Source of the DNA: Pegea sp. RAD2-039
Lineage: Eukaryota > Chordata > Thaliacea > Salpida > Salpidae
Length of the DNA: 64,000 bases
NCBI GenBank assembly: GCA_034620365.1
Contig: JAQGEQ010000179.1
Location: forward strand, 620,001 to 684,000
Direction of reading: 5' to 3'
The position numbers and the translations under genes are program-made. A model generated the notes under the pieces. It was not told the origin of the DNA. It worked only from the letters and a program-made list of their open reading frames with translations, and made no database searches. This document shows, one piece after another, positions 38,301 to 50,000 of this stretch (position 1 is its first letter; each line of letters opens with the position of its first letter).

Positions 38301-40693
38301 CTCAAGATGCATCACATCAATATCAGCTCTTTCAGCAGCTCTCTTCATTACTGAGATATCTGATCGAACATCAGATCTAATATTATTCATATGAAAAAGT
38401 TTTGTGGATAAACCATCAACTTCATTTTGAAGTTCTTTATCTGTGAAAGGTTAACTGGTCACCTAAAGATACAAAGATCAAATCTTACTGACTTCTCTTC
38501 ATAGCAAGATCGCATTTTTCTCTATTCTTTTGAAAATCTTCTCTGTTTTGTTTCAACAGATTTTCAACTTCTCTTCGATGTTCAGTCTCTGAGCTTCTTT
38601 TATCATGAACCTCTTCTAGATCAGCTTGTTGCTTGGCTAGCTCTTGTTGTACCCCGTACAATTGTACACCCAAATCTTCCCGCTCTCGTCTCTTACGTTT
38701 AACCTCTGAAATCTGTTAAAACATCAATTTGATGAAGTTTTAAAGAAGTTGAAATCCGATTTAGAACCATTTCACGATGAGCTAATCTGCTACGTTCAAT
38801 TTGCTTCAGTAGATGAGCTTTTAATGCATCTTGGAACCGTTTCATCAATGGATGATTAGGATCAAGAACCACTAGCTCCGGTTGGATGTTGTCAGCTTCC
38901 GGCTTAATGACAATTCTCAATTATTTGATTTGTAGAAACTAGAAATTGATGAACTCACAATTTCCTCATCATTTCTATCACCATCCTCTGATTCTGTATC
39001 TGATCCTACTCTATTAAGATCAGTTTGTATTTGTTGTAATAAATCATCTCTGTTTTCTGCATTTAAAAATTTTAATTACACCAATTCAAGCAAGTTAATT
39101 CTAAATTAACAAGATTTAATCATAATAAAACTGTAAGTATTAAAAATTTTGAATTTTCATAAAAAGCAACTGAAGAAGTTTGTTTGTGAGGCTCGATGGT
39201 TATGAGAGTTTGTGACTCACCACTGACAGAATCTTCATGAAAACTTTCATTTTCAGCAATCTAAATGAAACATTTAGAGTTCTTTTAAAGAAGATTAAAT
39301 AAAAAGTAAGAAAACCTCTTTGAACGCTTTGCTTGTAACTTCCTTCACCGTTGCATCAACTACATCATCTTCATCAGAATTTTCTTTGCTGTCTGTAGTT
39401 AACTAAAAGCAAAATGAATAAAAAAGTTAAAAAAAAACTGATGTAAAAGCTGATAAAGAAATTAAGTTTAGTCAATATATAAGATATATAAAGAAAGATG
39501 ACAGCATGAAAAAGTTTTATTGGTAAAGTTAATTAGTAATTCAATAAGTTTTTTTTCAAATTAAACAAAATAAGTTAATAAAAATGCATTTTGGAACATT
39601 AAAAAGACAAACCTTTTTTAAATCATCACTTCTAGCTTCTTGAGTAGTTTCATCTTTATCACTATCATCGTCTACCTCAAAGCTGCCCTCAGCCACCTAA
39701 AGATTTGTTAACAACTTGACTATCAGGTTATTCAAACTGTTTTTTGCACTTTTTTCTAACATTGAAGCTTTTCAGTGATTAAGTTTATTCTCAAGGTTTT
39801 AAACAAATCTGATAAACTTTAATTTTAAAATAGTTATCTTAAATTATATATTATATATAATTTACACATTATAATAAAATAAATTAACTTAAAATAAAAA
39901 ATTGAGATGTGTCAACATACCTTGAAAAATAAATGTCAAAAATAATTAATTTAGAAAATAAATAAAATTTTGTAATTACATTTCATAAAAGTCTGAAATG
40001 TTGTTTTAGTAAAACAAACCTCAAGTAAGGCTTCATGCGTTGCTTGCTGTAAAGTGTTCCTCACTATTTCACTTTCTCTATCTTCTTCACCATCCTCTTC
40101 ACCATCCTCTTCACCATCTTCTTTACCATCTTCTTCACCATCTTCTTCACCATCTTCTTCACCATCCTCTTCACCATCTTCTTCACCATCCTCTTCTTGA
40201 TCTTCTTCAGTTTTAGGATTATCACCAGGATTGCTAGCGACGTCTTCCGAGTCCATACTATCCAAAGTTAACTAAGAAGCCAGATGATTTTAACAACTTA
40301 GATTATTTTTTTAAATAAATTAATCTTAAAATTAGGTCCGAAACAAGAGAGAGGTAAAAAGTAAAAAACCGACATCTTGAAGAGCTTTTACAGTTATCTT
40401 TTGGACAGCATCTGATATTGCCATCTTCAATTCCTCTTCATCTTCTTGATCACTTGCTCTGACATAATATATGATAATTATAATAACTATTTGAAAAAAT
40501 TAAAAAATTAGATAGATAACTAACTACAAAGTTTAGTTGTTGAATATAATGACATGATAATTTTTCTAATCAATCAGCTATGAAAATACAGAAGTTTTTT
40601 TTTTAATTTTTGATCTAAGCTTTGTTTAAAATATCTATTGAATTATAAAACTAAATAAAAAATATCTCACAATTTCTCAGGTGAATCACTCAT
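35332..40693 (-). CDS. CCDC40: CCDC40, axonemal ruler coiled-coil protein
   Basis: Orthologue of CCDC40 (FAP172), which with CCDC39 forms the 96-nm ruler of motile cilia and sets the docking of inner dynein arms and radial spokes. Over 15 exons run from MSDSPEK (start 40693) to a TAA at 35334-35332. The N-terminal 200 residues or so are acidic and disordered, including GEED repeats. Then comes the conserved family block [20 protein letters not shown], and after a 56-nt intron (about 38770-38715) [20 protein letters not shown]. The rest is continuous heptad coiled coil with charged, Gln-rich exons to the end ([18 protein letters not shown]). The identification rests on the DPNHPLM and [12 protein letters not shown] blocks, which are distinctive for this family. 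Exon borders are mostly clear but some in 35.5-38.1 kb were not each checked for phase. Confidence 0.88.
40078..40206 (-). repeat. 12-bp coding repeat (Gly-Glu-Glu-Asp), about 10 copies
   Basis: Tandem CTTCTTCACCAT/CCTCTTCACCAT units (plus strand) encode a run of GEED repeats, one changed to GKED, in the acidic N-terminal region of CCDC40. The frame is preserved throughout. Confidence 0.9.
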
Positions 40694-41374
40694 CTTGTTT
40701 ATGCTTTAAAACAATAGTTTATAAAAGTATTCTAATCTGTAGCAGAATAATGAAAGTTAAACTTGTGAATCATAATATAAAACATGTAATTAACTAAATA
40801 ATGAATATTTAAATTTAAACCAGTGTAGAAATAATTCTAAATAATTTAATTTATATAAACAGAAAACTAAATTAAAAAGACTAATATAGATTTAAACTCT
40901 AAATAAAATAAAAAATTCAGTTCACTTTTAAAATATGATAAAATCATGATCTAATTACAGAAATAAGAAGCATATACTTATTATTATTATAGTTACTTTG
41001 CTATGCACAATTGTTGTACATTATCATATATAAAATTTTAGTTAAAGTCACAAAATCTGATGCAGTGTTCATAACTGAACAAATAATCAAAATAGCAGCT
41101 ATTATAAAGTATTAAACAATAATTGGTGATTGTTAATGAAAGCTAATGAAGAAAAACAACTCAAAAAAAAGAAATAAAACTTTGTGACATGAAGATAGTT
41201 TGTAAGTAACAACAAATAAAAAAAGAAGTGAAAATAATTTGAAAAAAAATATTTTCTATTGTCTAAAGAGCTTTTTTAATATATTGCACAATAAAAATTT
41301 AAAGCAATTATAAATAAAAACTATTAAAAAATATTTTCTGAAAAGTCATCTTAATCAAGAAAATTAAAAATAAT

Positions 41375-42247
41375 CTAAAGACTGTAATCAAAACCATTAT
41401 ACTTCAGGGCTTTTTCAAAATTTTTTCTGATCTGATTCAACAAAATTGCTAAAAAATCATCCACAGCTTTAAAATGACTTAAAATATCAATACACTCTTC
41501 AGGAGAGCTGGAACTAAGACCTTCAATCAATTTAAATTTATCTTTTTCTTTTATAAATGAAATGTATTGTTGATAAAAAAAGTATTTTTCAAGGCCACCT
41601 GAAATATCTTGTAAACAAAAGTGGCATAAGACACTTCTGAAGACATAATCAGAAGGGTCCTCCATTGACAAAGTATTTTTCATACAAAGTTCAACTAATT
41701 CATCATAAATGTTGATAGCTTTTTCATAATCTTTAATCTCTATGTAGCAATTTGTTATTTTTTTGTAACAGCGAATCAAAGAGCTACTTTGATTTGCAGT
41801 CTGATAATAATCAATTGCTTTATTATAATATTCAATTGATTTTTTGATATTGACTTTTTCTTTTTCATAGATTTCAGCAAGACAAATATATAATTTTGCA
41901 GCCATGCTAAATCTATCCATTTCCACATAGATTTTGATTCCATTTATGTAACAATCTATTGCTTTATCAGAGTCACACAGCTTAAAACAATTTCCAGCTT
42001 TGATAATATTATTCACCTCACAATATATACGATTCAGTTTATTACAAACTTTGGCAACTTTTAAAAATGTGTTTCCCGCAGCATAAAAATTATTTGCTTC
42101 CTTAAACAAATTCCCAGCATCATTGTAAAGGTCACAAGCTCTATGGAGGGTATCTTTTTTGCCTATAATTGCAAGAAAGATTGCTCTTTTTGATTTTGCA
42201 ATTCTATTTCCTTCTATAATTAGATTGTCTGCTTCTAAACATTCCAT
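41375..42247 (-). CDS. NAPA: Alpha-SNAP-like protein, intronless
   Basis: Soluble NSF attachment protein family: binds assembled SNARE bundles and recruits NSF for their disassembly. One uninterrupted frame of 290 aa, close to the roughly 295 aa of alpha-SNAP. Family blocks in order: ACDLYNDAGNLFKEANNFYA with AAGNTFLKVA, KAGNCFKLCDSDKAIDCY, RFSMAAKLYICLAEIYEKE, KSIEYYNKAIDYYQ, YEKAINIYDELVE and VLCHFCLQDISG. These are the TPR-like helical hairpins of the SNAP fold. The C-terminus (LLNQIRKNFEKAL then YNGFDYSL) differs from the usual acidic end, though a terminal Leu remains. All neighbouring real genes are cut by many introns, so lack of introns suggests a retrocopy, but the frame is intact and probably functional. 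It lies 680 bp upstream of CCDC40 on the same strand. Confidence 0.85.
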   Translation of the reverse strand: MECLEADNLIIEGNRIAKSKRAIFLAIIGKKDTLHRACDLYNDAGNLFKEANNFYAAGNTFLKVAKVCNKLNRIYCEVNNIIKAGNCFKLCDSDKAIDCYINGIKIYVEMDRFSMAAKLYICLAEIYEKEKVNIKKSIEYYNKAIDYYQTANQSSSLIRCYKKITNCYIEIKDYEKAINIYDELVELCMKNTLSMEDPSDYVFRSVLCHFCLQDISGGLEKYFFYQQYISFIKEKDKFKLIEGLSSSSPEECIDILSHFKAVDDFLAILLNQIRKNFEKALKYNGFDYSL

Positions 42248-42794
42248 AACAAACTCAAATTACAGCTACATCAGCATGTAATTATAGTTCAATAATTAAG
42301 CCATGAGCTTAGTTTTAAAACAGCACGAATAAATTATTTCAACCATTGTGATTTTAATTTTCATCCAATTATCGAGTATCATTGACAATTTTAAGTACTG
42401 CGAACTTTACTTATTGGCAAACGTGAAAATATTTATTAGCAACGTTGCCGAGCAACTAAATCACCACGTGGTGACGCTCTTATTTTGGGAATTAATTTTT
42501 TAATAAAAAATTATTTTTACTTTAAAGCAATCTACATGTATTAATTTGAACACAGTAAATAATGATCGAAGGAGATGTTCTTTTGGCACCTTTATTCATA
42601 AGAGACACAAATTTCTTGAGAAATAAGAGTAAAAATATACCTAGCGGTAGTTCTCTTCTTCCAGTTGACTTAGATCTTGCATATATTGGGAAAGAATATT
42701 TTTAACTCTTTCTATCTAATACTTTTACCAGTTTCGGCAGCAACTTTTACTGATTAGTCTGTCAGTTTCCCAAAACTTCTAATGTTTGCATGAC
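42248..42794. other. Intergenic, upstream flank of the SNAP-like gene
   Basis: Probably contains the promoter of the minus-strand SNAP-like gene. No other feature seen. Confidence 0.4.
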
Positions 42795-43125
42795 TAGGTA
42801 GTCAAGCTCGTTAACTTCTGAAAGGGGAGCGAAACTAAATTTGGTTCGAGCCCGGGAGGATACATATCTGCGACAAGAAAAAGACCATAAAAACTCAGGT
42901 AATATTGTTAGTCTGTTTTATGACAACATTTCTAGGAGACGCAAAACTCCGAATTTAAAGCCGGAGTTGGAGCCTTTAAGCAGTTTGTCACTGTACTCAG
43001 TGTCATTCTGGTAGCTTCTACGACGCCAGCCGGGCGTAGTCGCCTAATTTCTTCCATTTTATTGCATAACGTTTTAGTGTGGAAAGTGGAATACTGTCAT
43101 TCTCGGCCAAAGCAGGCCATAATAA
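42795..43125 (+). mobile_element. tRNA-derived SINE, copy B
   Basis: The head keeps RNA polymerase III promoter elements: box A-like TAGTCAAGCTC at 42799 and a perfect box B GGTTCGAGCCC at 42843, spaced as in a tRNA. The body matches copy A: ATACATATCTGCGACAAGAA, CCGAATTTAAAGCCGGAG, CACTGTACTCAGTGTCATTC, GACGCCAGCCGG and the end TTCTCGGCCAAAGCAGGCC. It has no coding capacity. It sits in the gap between the divergent SNAP-like and coiled-coil genes. Confidence 0.85.
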
Positions 43126-44033
43126 ATACCACGCGGTCAATTTTCACCGACAGGAGCCAATATTTAACAAAGTCTATTAATGATGAGTAAGTACCAATTG
43201 ATATTGATCTACATAATTAATGGAAACATTCAGAGATTTTGAACCGTTTTCTTTCTGGATTTCATTAGCATAGGCACCTAACTTTTTGGAAGTTTGCTAT
43301 ACAGTTTGGTATACAGCTCTCTTGGTGTTAAAATTTAGCCTTGCCTCTTTATTCATCAGATAACAACATTTTTCGCGCAACATTTTTACTCAGACTGAAG
43401 TTTACTTTTATTTTGAAAATTTAAAAAAGTTGATTGTTTTTAAAGAGATTTTACTTAAAAATGTTCTAATTTCCACATTTAAACTATTGTAAAAGCCATT
43501 TTTATCAAAAACGTTAATTTATAGCTTGTGTGCTTTAGTTACCACCAGTGGCGCGTTTTATAAACGCTAAAATGCCGTTGTGAAGTTCAAAATCGTTTGA
43601 AGATAAATAAATTCGTTAGAATAGAGAATCTTACAATAATAGAACGTGAATAGAGGTTTTGAAGATGAGGCAATGTTATTTTAATAGTTGTATGAAAACA
43701 ATTATCAGTAGTTGATTGATATACAATAATAAAGTTTGTTTTTATAACTTATATATTAAACTGATTGACTTGTAATAAATGTTTTGTTTTACAAATGACA
43801 TGGTTAAAGTCTTATGTATTTATTTACATGATTCTAAATATATAAACAAAACATTTTGTCATATTTTGTTCACTTAATTTTCAAATTTTTTTGGAAAAAT
43901 TGATTTCTTAGCTTAGTTCTAATGAAAGCCCCAAAATAATCAAAACTTTTCTAATATTTTATTTATTTCTGTTATATTTGTAGTTTCTACATTGTTTTTA
44001 TCATGTTAAATAAATAAATAAAAGTTATTTTGA
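43126..44033. other. Intergenic, upstream of the coiled-coil gene
   Basis: AT-rich DNA with no coding exon recognised. The proximal part should be the promoter and leader of the plus-strand coiled-coil gene. Confidence 0.4.
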
Positions 44034-47000
44034 ATGGATTCTACTGATGAAATCACTGATCTAACTTTAAAAGTTTCTCTACTTAAAGAAGAGATTGAAA
44101 TTGGCCAATCAGAGGCAGGACTACTTTTTTAGCTAAATATGTTCAGTTTATAAATCTATCAGTTTTCAACTATTTGTTATTTCTATTAATCATTTATTTC
44201 AGAAAACTTCTCTTGAAGATGCTATTAATATAATTGAAGATAAACTTTGTTACCGAACTGAAGAAGTTGAAAGTCTGAAACTTCAAGCAGATAGATTAAA
44301 AGAAAAAAATCTGAGATATATTGAAAATGTAAAAACTTGACTAATTTTATTTTTCTTAATATTTTATTTCAAGATATTTTGTTCTTAAAAGCTAATTTAT
44401 TTCTACCTTTAATTTATAAATCGATATTTAACTACACTGATGATTACTGTTCTGATTTTTCAGCTTAATTTAAACTTTGATTTATGTTGTTTGAATCTAA
44501 CACAAACATATTTAATTTCTAGAGCATCTTGACTCTTAAAAACTCCTTTCCAACAAAACCCAGCTACTAAAACTCTACAATATCTACCATAACAGTTAAA
44601 AAAGACCATCTACCTTAGTGTTATGCTTAAAATGGTCATTTGTAGTTAATATTATTAACTCAAATGTTACCTAGTTGCAAAAGATTTTGTAAATTATAAA
44701 ACATTCACAGACAAGACTCACATAAATTATCACTTTTATTAAGAATTTTTGTTTGTTGGCAGATTTCTGATTACAAAGTTTCTCTTTCTAAACTCACTGA
44801 AAAGAATGAATTTCTTGAAAATGAGAAGATTATCACCCTTGAAGAGGTTTAAAATATCTTCAAAATTATTTAGAATTGTTGCAAATTACTATGGCTGAAA
44901 CAAACTTCTTAACTTTTAAAGATGTCACAGATGAAAACGTCATATGGAAAATTATCAGACGATTACAAATCGCTTCAAAATATGTTGAGTGGTGTAAAAG
45001 AGGAGTTACAAATGAAAGAAAAACATTTTTTAGAAATGAAACAACAATGTGCTCAGAAATATATAGAAGTAAAATATTTTAATCACTTAATTTAATTCAT
45101 CTTATACGACATGTAGCTTCAAGGTTGTGATGAGAAGATTAGAGATTTGGAAAAAGATGTCTCTGATAGATCTTACAATGAAAAGAAATTGCTTGCTGAA
45201 GTAATTAATAAATTTGAGAGTAAAGTTTTTCTGTATTAGAGTTTTGTTTTAGATTGAGCATTTAAAAGATTGTTTAAGTGAACAAAGGACTATATATGAA
45301 GATCAGATTAATGATCTAAGAACACAAATATGTGATAAAAAGTCTTTATTACGAGCAGCAGAGGAAGAAGCTAAACAATTACAAAGTTTGAATCAAGACA
45401 ATTATACAAAGGTGAGTTGCTTTGAAGTCAATTAAAAGTTCATTTTAGATAAAAATCTTAGATGAGAGCACATTTGGATGAAGCGAAAAAACTCTCTGCT
45501 CAAACTAATGTCTTTGAAAGTGAGATTAATAGTAAAGATGAGATTATTGAAAATCTTCAGAAGAAGGTTTCTTTGTTTAAAAAACAGCTGGAAAAAACAG
45601 AAGAAGCTGTTAGTAAAAGTTGTTTTATTTTATTAAATATTTGATTATTAATTTAAGTTCAGTTATTTTCTGGTAATTATTAACTTGTTTTTGAGATTTA
45701 CCTTTTTTGTGTTTCGTACATATAAAAGTAAACAACATTTTAAATTCATTTGAAATTGATAAATTTCTTATTTATTCCAGAGAATTGATTTCAAGAAAAA
45801 GTTAGAATCCAATCGTATCAAATATGAGTCAATTTTTAAACAAATGAAATTAGAAGTGAGTAGAAATCATAAAAATCTTTCACAAAATCATTCAAAAACT
45901 TCCATAAATACCAGATTGAAAACAATCAAACAAATATGGATATGCTGGTTGTTGAAAAAGAAGGAAATATCTTAAAACATAATTGCTTAGAAGATAAGGT
46001 TTGTTTTTCTATTATTGATGTTTTGATGATTGTATTTTTTATCAACAGCTTCGTTCTACTGAAGACGCATTGCAATTAACTCAAGCTAAACTAGAAAAAA
46101 TCACCAACCAACTGATAGAGGCTGAGAGATCTAACCAAACAACTAGTTGCAGTAATGAGCAGTTGAAAAAATGTTTTGAAAAAGAAACAATCAAAGTAAT
46201 TCAATGACGCTTTAGTTGAAACTGTGAGAACGAAGTTGAAGCTTTTCAACACTAAGCTTTGTATGGATTTGTTAATCAAAACAATGATAAAGAAAGATTT
46301 ATTTTGACAAGCGATCTTTTTCTTCACTTCTAAACGGTCGTCACATTTTTTAAATGATGTATTTGACTTTGTTCAATTTTAATTTATTTTCAGTTTACTT
46401 GTTGATGAAAGCTTACAACTAGATTTAGAGATTTGTTGCTTCTTAAATTATATTCGATTTTATTTTTTGTGTAAACAAATAGACAGTTGAGTTTGAAAAG
46501 TTTTGTTAACAAGATTTAGTATCTAAAATTATTTCGGAAATTTTAATCTCAGATTTTTTTAGATGAAAGAACAAATTGAAAAATTGAAAAATGAATTAGA
46601 AATAAAGAAAGAAAAACTGAAGCAAGAAGTTGATGAGAAGAGGAAACTACACGACGACTTACAAGTAATTAATTTGTTTATTTATCTCCAAGCTCATCAT
46701 TTTCACAAAATTTTCTTCATCAAAATATTCACGACTTTTTAATGATCACAGGCTCTTCATTTAACACAACAAAGCGAACAAGACATTCGTAGAAGTGAAC
46801 TGGCTCGAAGAACGGAAGATCTCAGCCGAATGAAGCTGAAAAATATTAACTTGGAAGATAAGAACAAGATTCAGGAAGATCAGGTGAAGATGATCTTCTA
46901 AATTCAATATTTTTAAACAGATTTGTAGCTAAAGAAACTGAAGAGTGATGAGCAAAAGATGAGACAAGATCAAATCTTAATCAGTCGTGAATTAGAAGAT

Positions 47001-50000
47001 AAAGAAGAAGAGGTCCTGAAGATGAAAAGTCAGATACAGAAGCTAACTAATATGGTCGCTGACAAAAAAGACTCTGTAAGACTCTACTCTAACTATTGAT
47101 GATGTTGATGAAGATTTTACAGAGTGAGTACTTTAAAGATCAACTTGATTCGTTAAAAAAAGAAAACTTGATGTTGGAGGAGAGTTACAAAGAAGCTTTG
47201 AAGTCCTTGTCAGAAGATAAAGAGAGATTTGATCAACTGCAAAGAGACAAAGGTGACTAACACAGCTTGAAGAAAGTTTTCAGATTTTAAAATGTTTCAA
47301 AAAATATTGAAAACAAAATTTGGTTTTAACTAAACTAAAAATTGTAAAGATGATTTAGAAAAAAGTTAAGCGTTTACAAGTGAAAGAAAGGCATTGTTGT
47401 AAAAGTACTTTCTGATTTGAAAAAAACTAGAGATTATATTGCAATATCATTTGTCTAAAATTAGATTTACCAACAACTGGCACAAACTAAACCACCTACA
47501 ATAAACCACTTACAGTAAAACCACCTGCAAAAGAACCACCTACAAAAGAACCACCTACAATAAACCACTTACAAAAGAACCACCTACAAACTAAACCACC
47601 TACAATAAACCACTTACAGTAAAACCACCTGCAAAAAAACCGCCTACAATAAACCACCTACAAAAGAACCACCTACAATAAACCACCTACAAAAGAACCA
47701 CCTACAATAAACCACCTACAAAAGTAAAACCACCTACAAAAGAACTACCTACAATAAACCACTTACAATAAAACCATCTACAACAGAACAAGTTCTGAAA
47801 TTTCCATTTTCAAACAACATTTAATTTTGATTTAGAAACCATCCAAGGACAACGTCAAGATCTGATGAGAAGACTCGCAAGTCGCGATGAGATGTTACAT
47901 AAAGTTACTGTGGAAGCTACAAAATTGAAAGAAAAATATCGTCATTCATCAGCACAGGTTTGTGACATCATCAGTAGTAGTCGATGACGTCATTGATGTT
48001 GAAGTGTGGAGCCAATAAGAACATCATCTGTCAGTTGGAAGATGAAAATGATAAATGGAAAATGAATTATAATGAAACTTGTAGGATGAACGAGGCAAAA
48101 GTAAGTGGTCACTAAGTGTCGCTGTTAGTTAAGTGAGCAAAAAGTTCACAATATTTTCTAAATATGTTTTTATCTTCTTCTTTATCTGATCTTTTATGAT
48201 CTCTCTTCAAGTATCTTTATCTTACAACTCTCCAGGTTAAAAAAACCTTTTTTGAAATCCGAAAATAATTTAGTTGGAACTAAATACGATCTTTGAATAA
48301 TCTTTGATTTCTCAAGACTTTATTTATGATAAAAGATCTTTTTTGATTCATATTTTTGTTTCAAATATTCAAGTAAATTAAAGAATTTTGTCAATCTAAA
48401 AATGATTGATTGTCTTTTGTAGCTTTTCAACCTCAAAAGACGTTTAGAAGAAAAAGAAGAAAGTTGTGAAGACTTACACAGAAGATGTGAACAATTCTCT
48501 GTGTTGTTATCAACAAGTGAAAAAGAAATTGAAAGACTAAAAGTCGAACTCGATCAGAAAGATCATCAACATCATCAAGAGCTTCATGACTTGCAACAGT
48601 AAATACAAACTAATTTGCATAATCGTAAGTTGTTGTGATTGGTTGAAACTCTGTACAGTTTAAAAGATCACAAACATAAAACTGAGATGACGTCAGCAGC
48701 TATCGGACAGAAATACAAAACTGCTCAAAATGAGGTTGGTACATTATTTAGTTTACATCTTGCAAAAAACTTTGTATAATCAGGTGAACGACTTGAACAT
48801 GCAACTGATACAGCTAAAAGCTCAACTAAATACTATCAATGAACATAATAAAGTGATAAAAGAAGAAAACAAAGACATAACTGAGAAGTTGGCTTCGTAT
48901 AAAAACACAGTTGAAGAGCTAGAAGCTGAGATTAGCTCTCATGTGATGAGATATCAGAATGAAAAGACCTTTGTATGTTTGCTTTGTTACTTCTTTCTAT
49001 TTTTACCTTTCAATTTTTAGTCACAAAAGAGCAAGAATCAGTGTGATCTTCTTGAAGAACGTTTAAAAGATCTTGAAAATATCAATAAAGGTCTTATTGA
49101 AGAAGATTCGAAACTAAGAAAAAAATTAGAAAACTCAAATGAGTTTTATTCTAATGATCTTATCAATCTACAAAGAGATTATGAGAAGTAATTTTTGTTT
49201 TAGAGAGAAATAATTATGATAGAGGTGATTTTCATCCCCGAAACTTAAATATTTTAATGATATCTAAGCTCTTCCAACAGTGTCTTGCTTGTTTTCTTGA
49301 CTCTTCTAAAAGTTCATTTTATTTAATCATTTTTTTTAATTTTCTGTAATCTGTAATCCCAAGGACTCATGTAGATCAAAAACAAAATTAAATTCTGATA
49401 AACTCAACAAAACAAATCCAAGATCTTACAAAAAAAGTCTTGTGGCTAGTGGTCGGTGGTTGTGTTCGTCAATAAAATTTCATTTCAGTCTCGAAGGAGA
49501 TTACCAGCATCTGCAGTGTGATTGTAATCACAAACAAGATGAGATCTTCATGTTATCGGAAGAGGTTGAACGATTGAAGTCGCAACTAGCAGCTTCGTCT
49601 GAAGAGCAAGATTGTATCGTAGAAGAGGTAGAAAGATGATTTTCAAATCAAGAAATTGATTAATTTGTTGAATAGATGAAAAGGTGTGAAGAAGAGATGG
49701 AATCGGAAAAAAATTCTAATAAAGAGTTGAAAAAAGAAAAAGAAAGTTGGTTAGTTGAGATATCAGATCTCAACCGGAAGCTGGAAGAATCAAAGAAGAA
49801 CTTATTGATGGTTAGTAAGATGCAGTAAGTGATCAGTGTCTCTGATAATCTTCTTCAGGCCCAGGAAGATGATTCGAGTCGACTGAATCGTTTGCAAGAT
49901 GCTCAAAATCGGATTTTAAGTCTTGAAACAGAGACTTCAAGACTAAATCAAGAGGTTGAAGATGATTTGCATCATGAAGACGCATTTAAGCTGATCTTCT

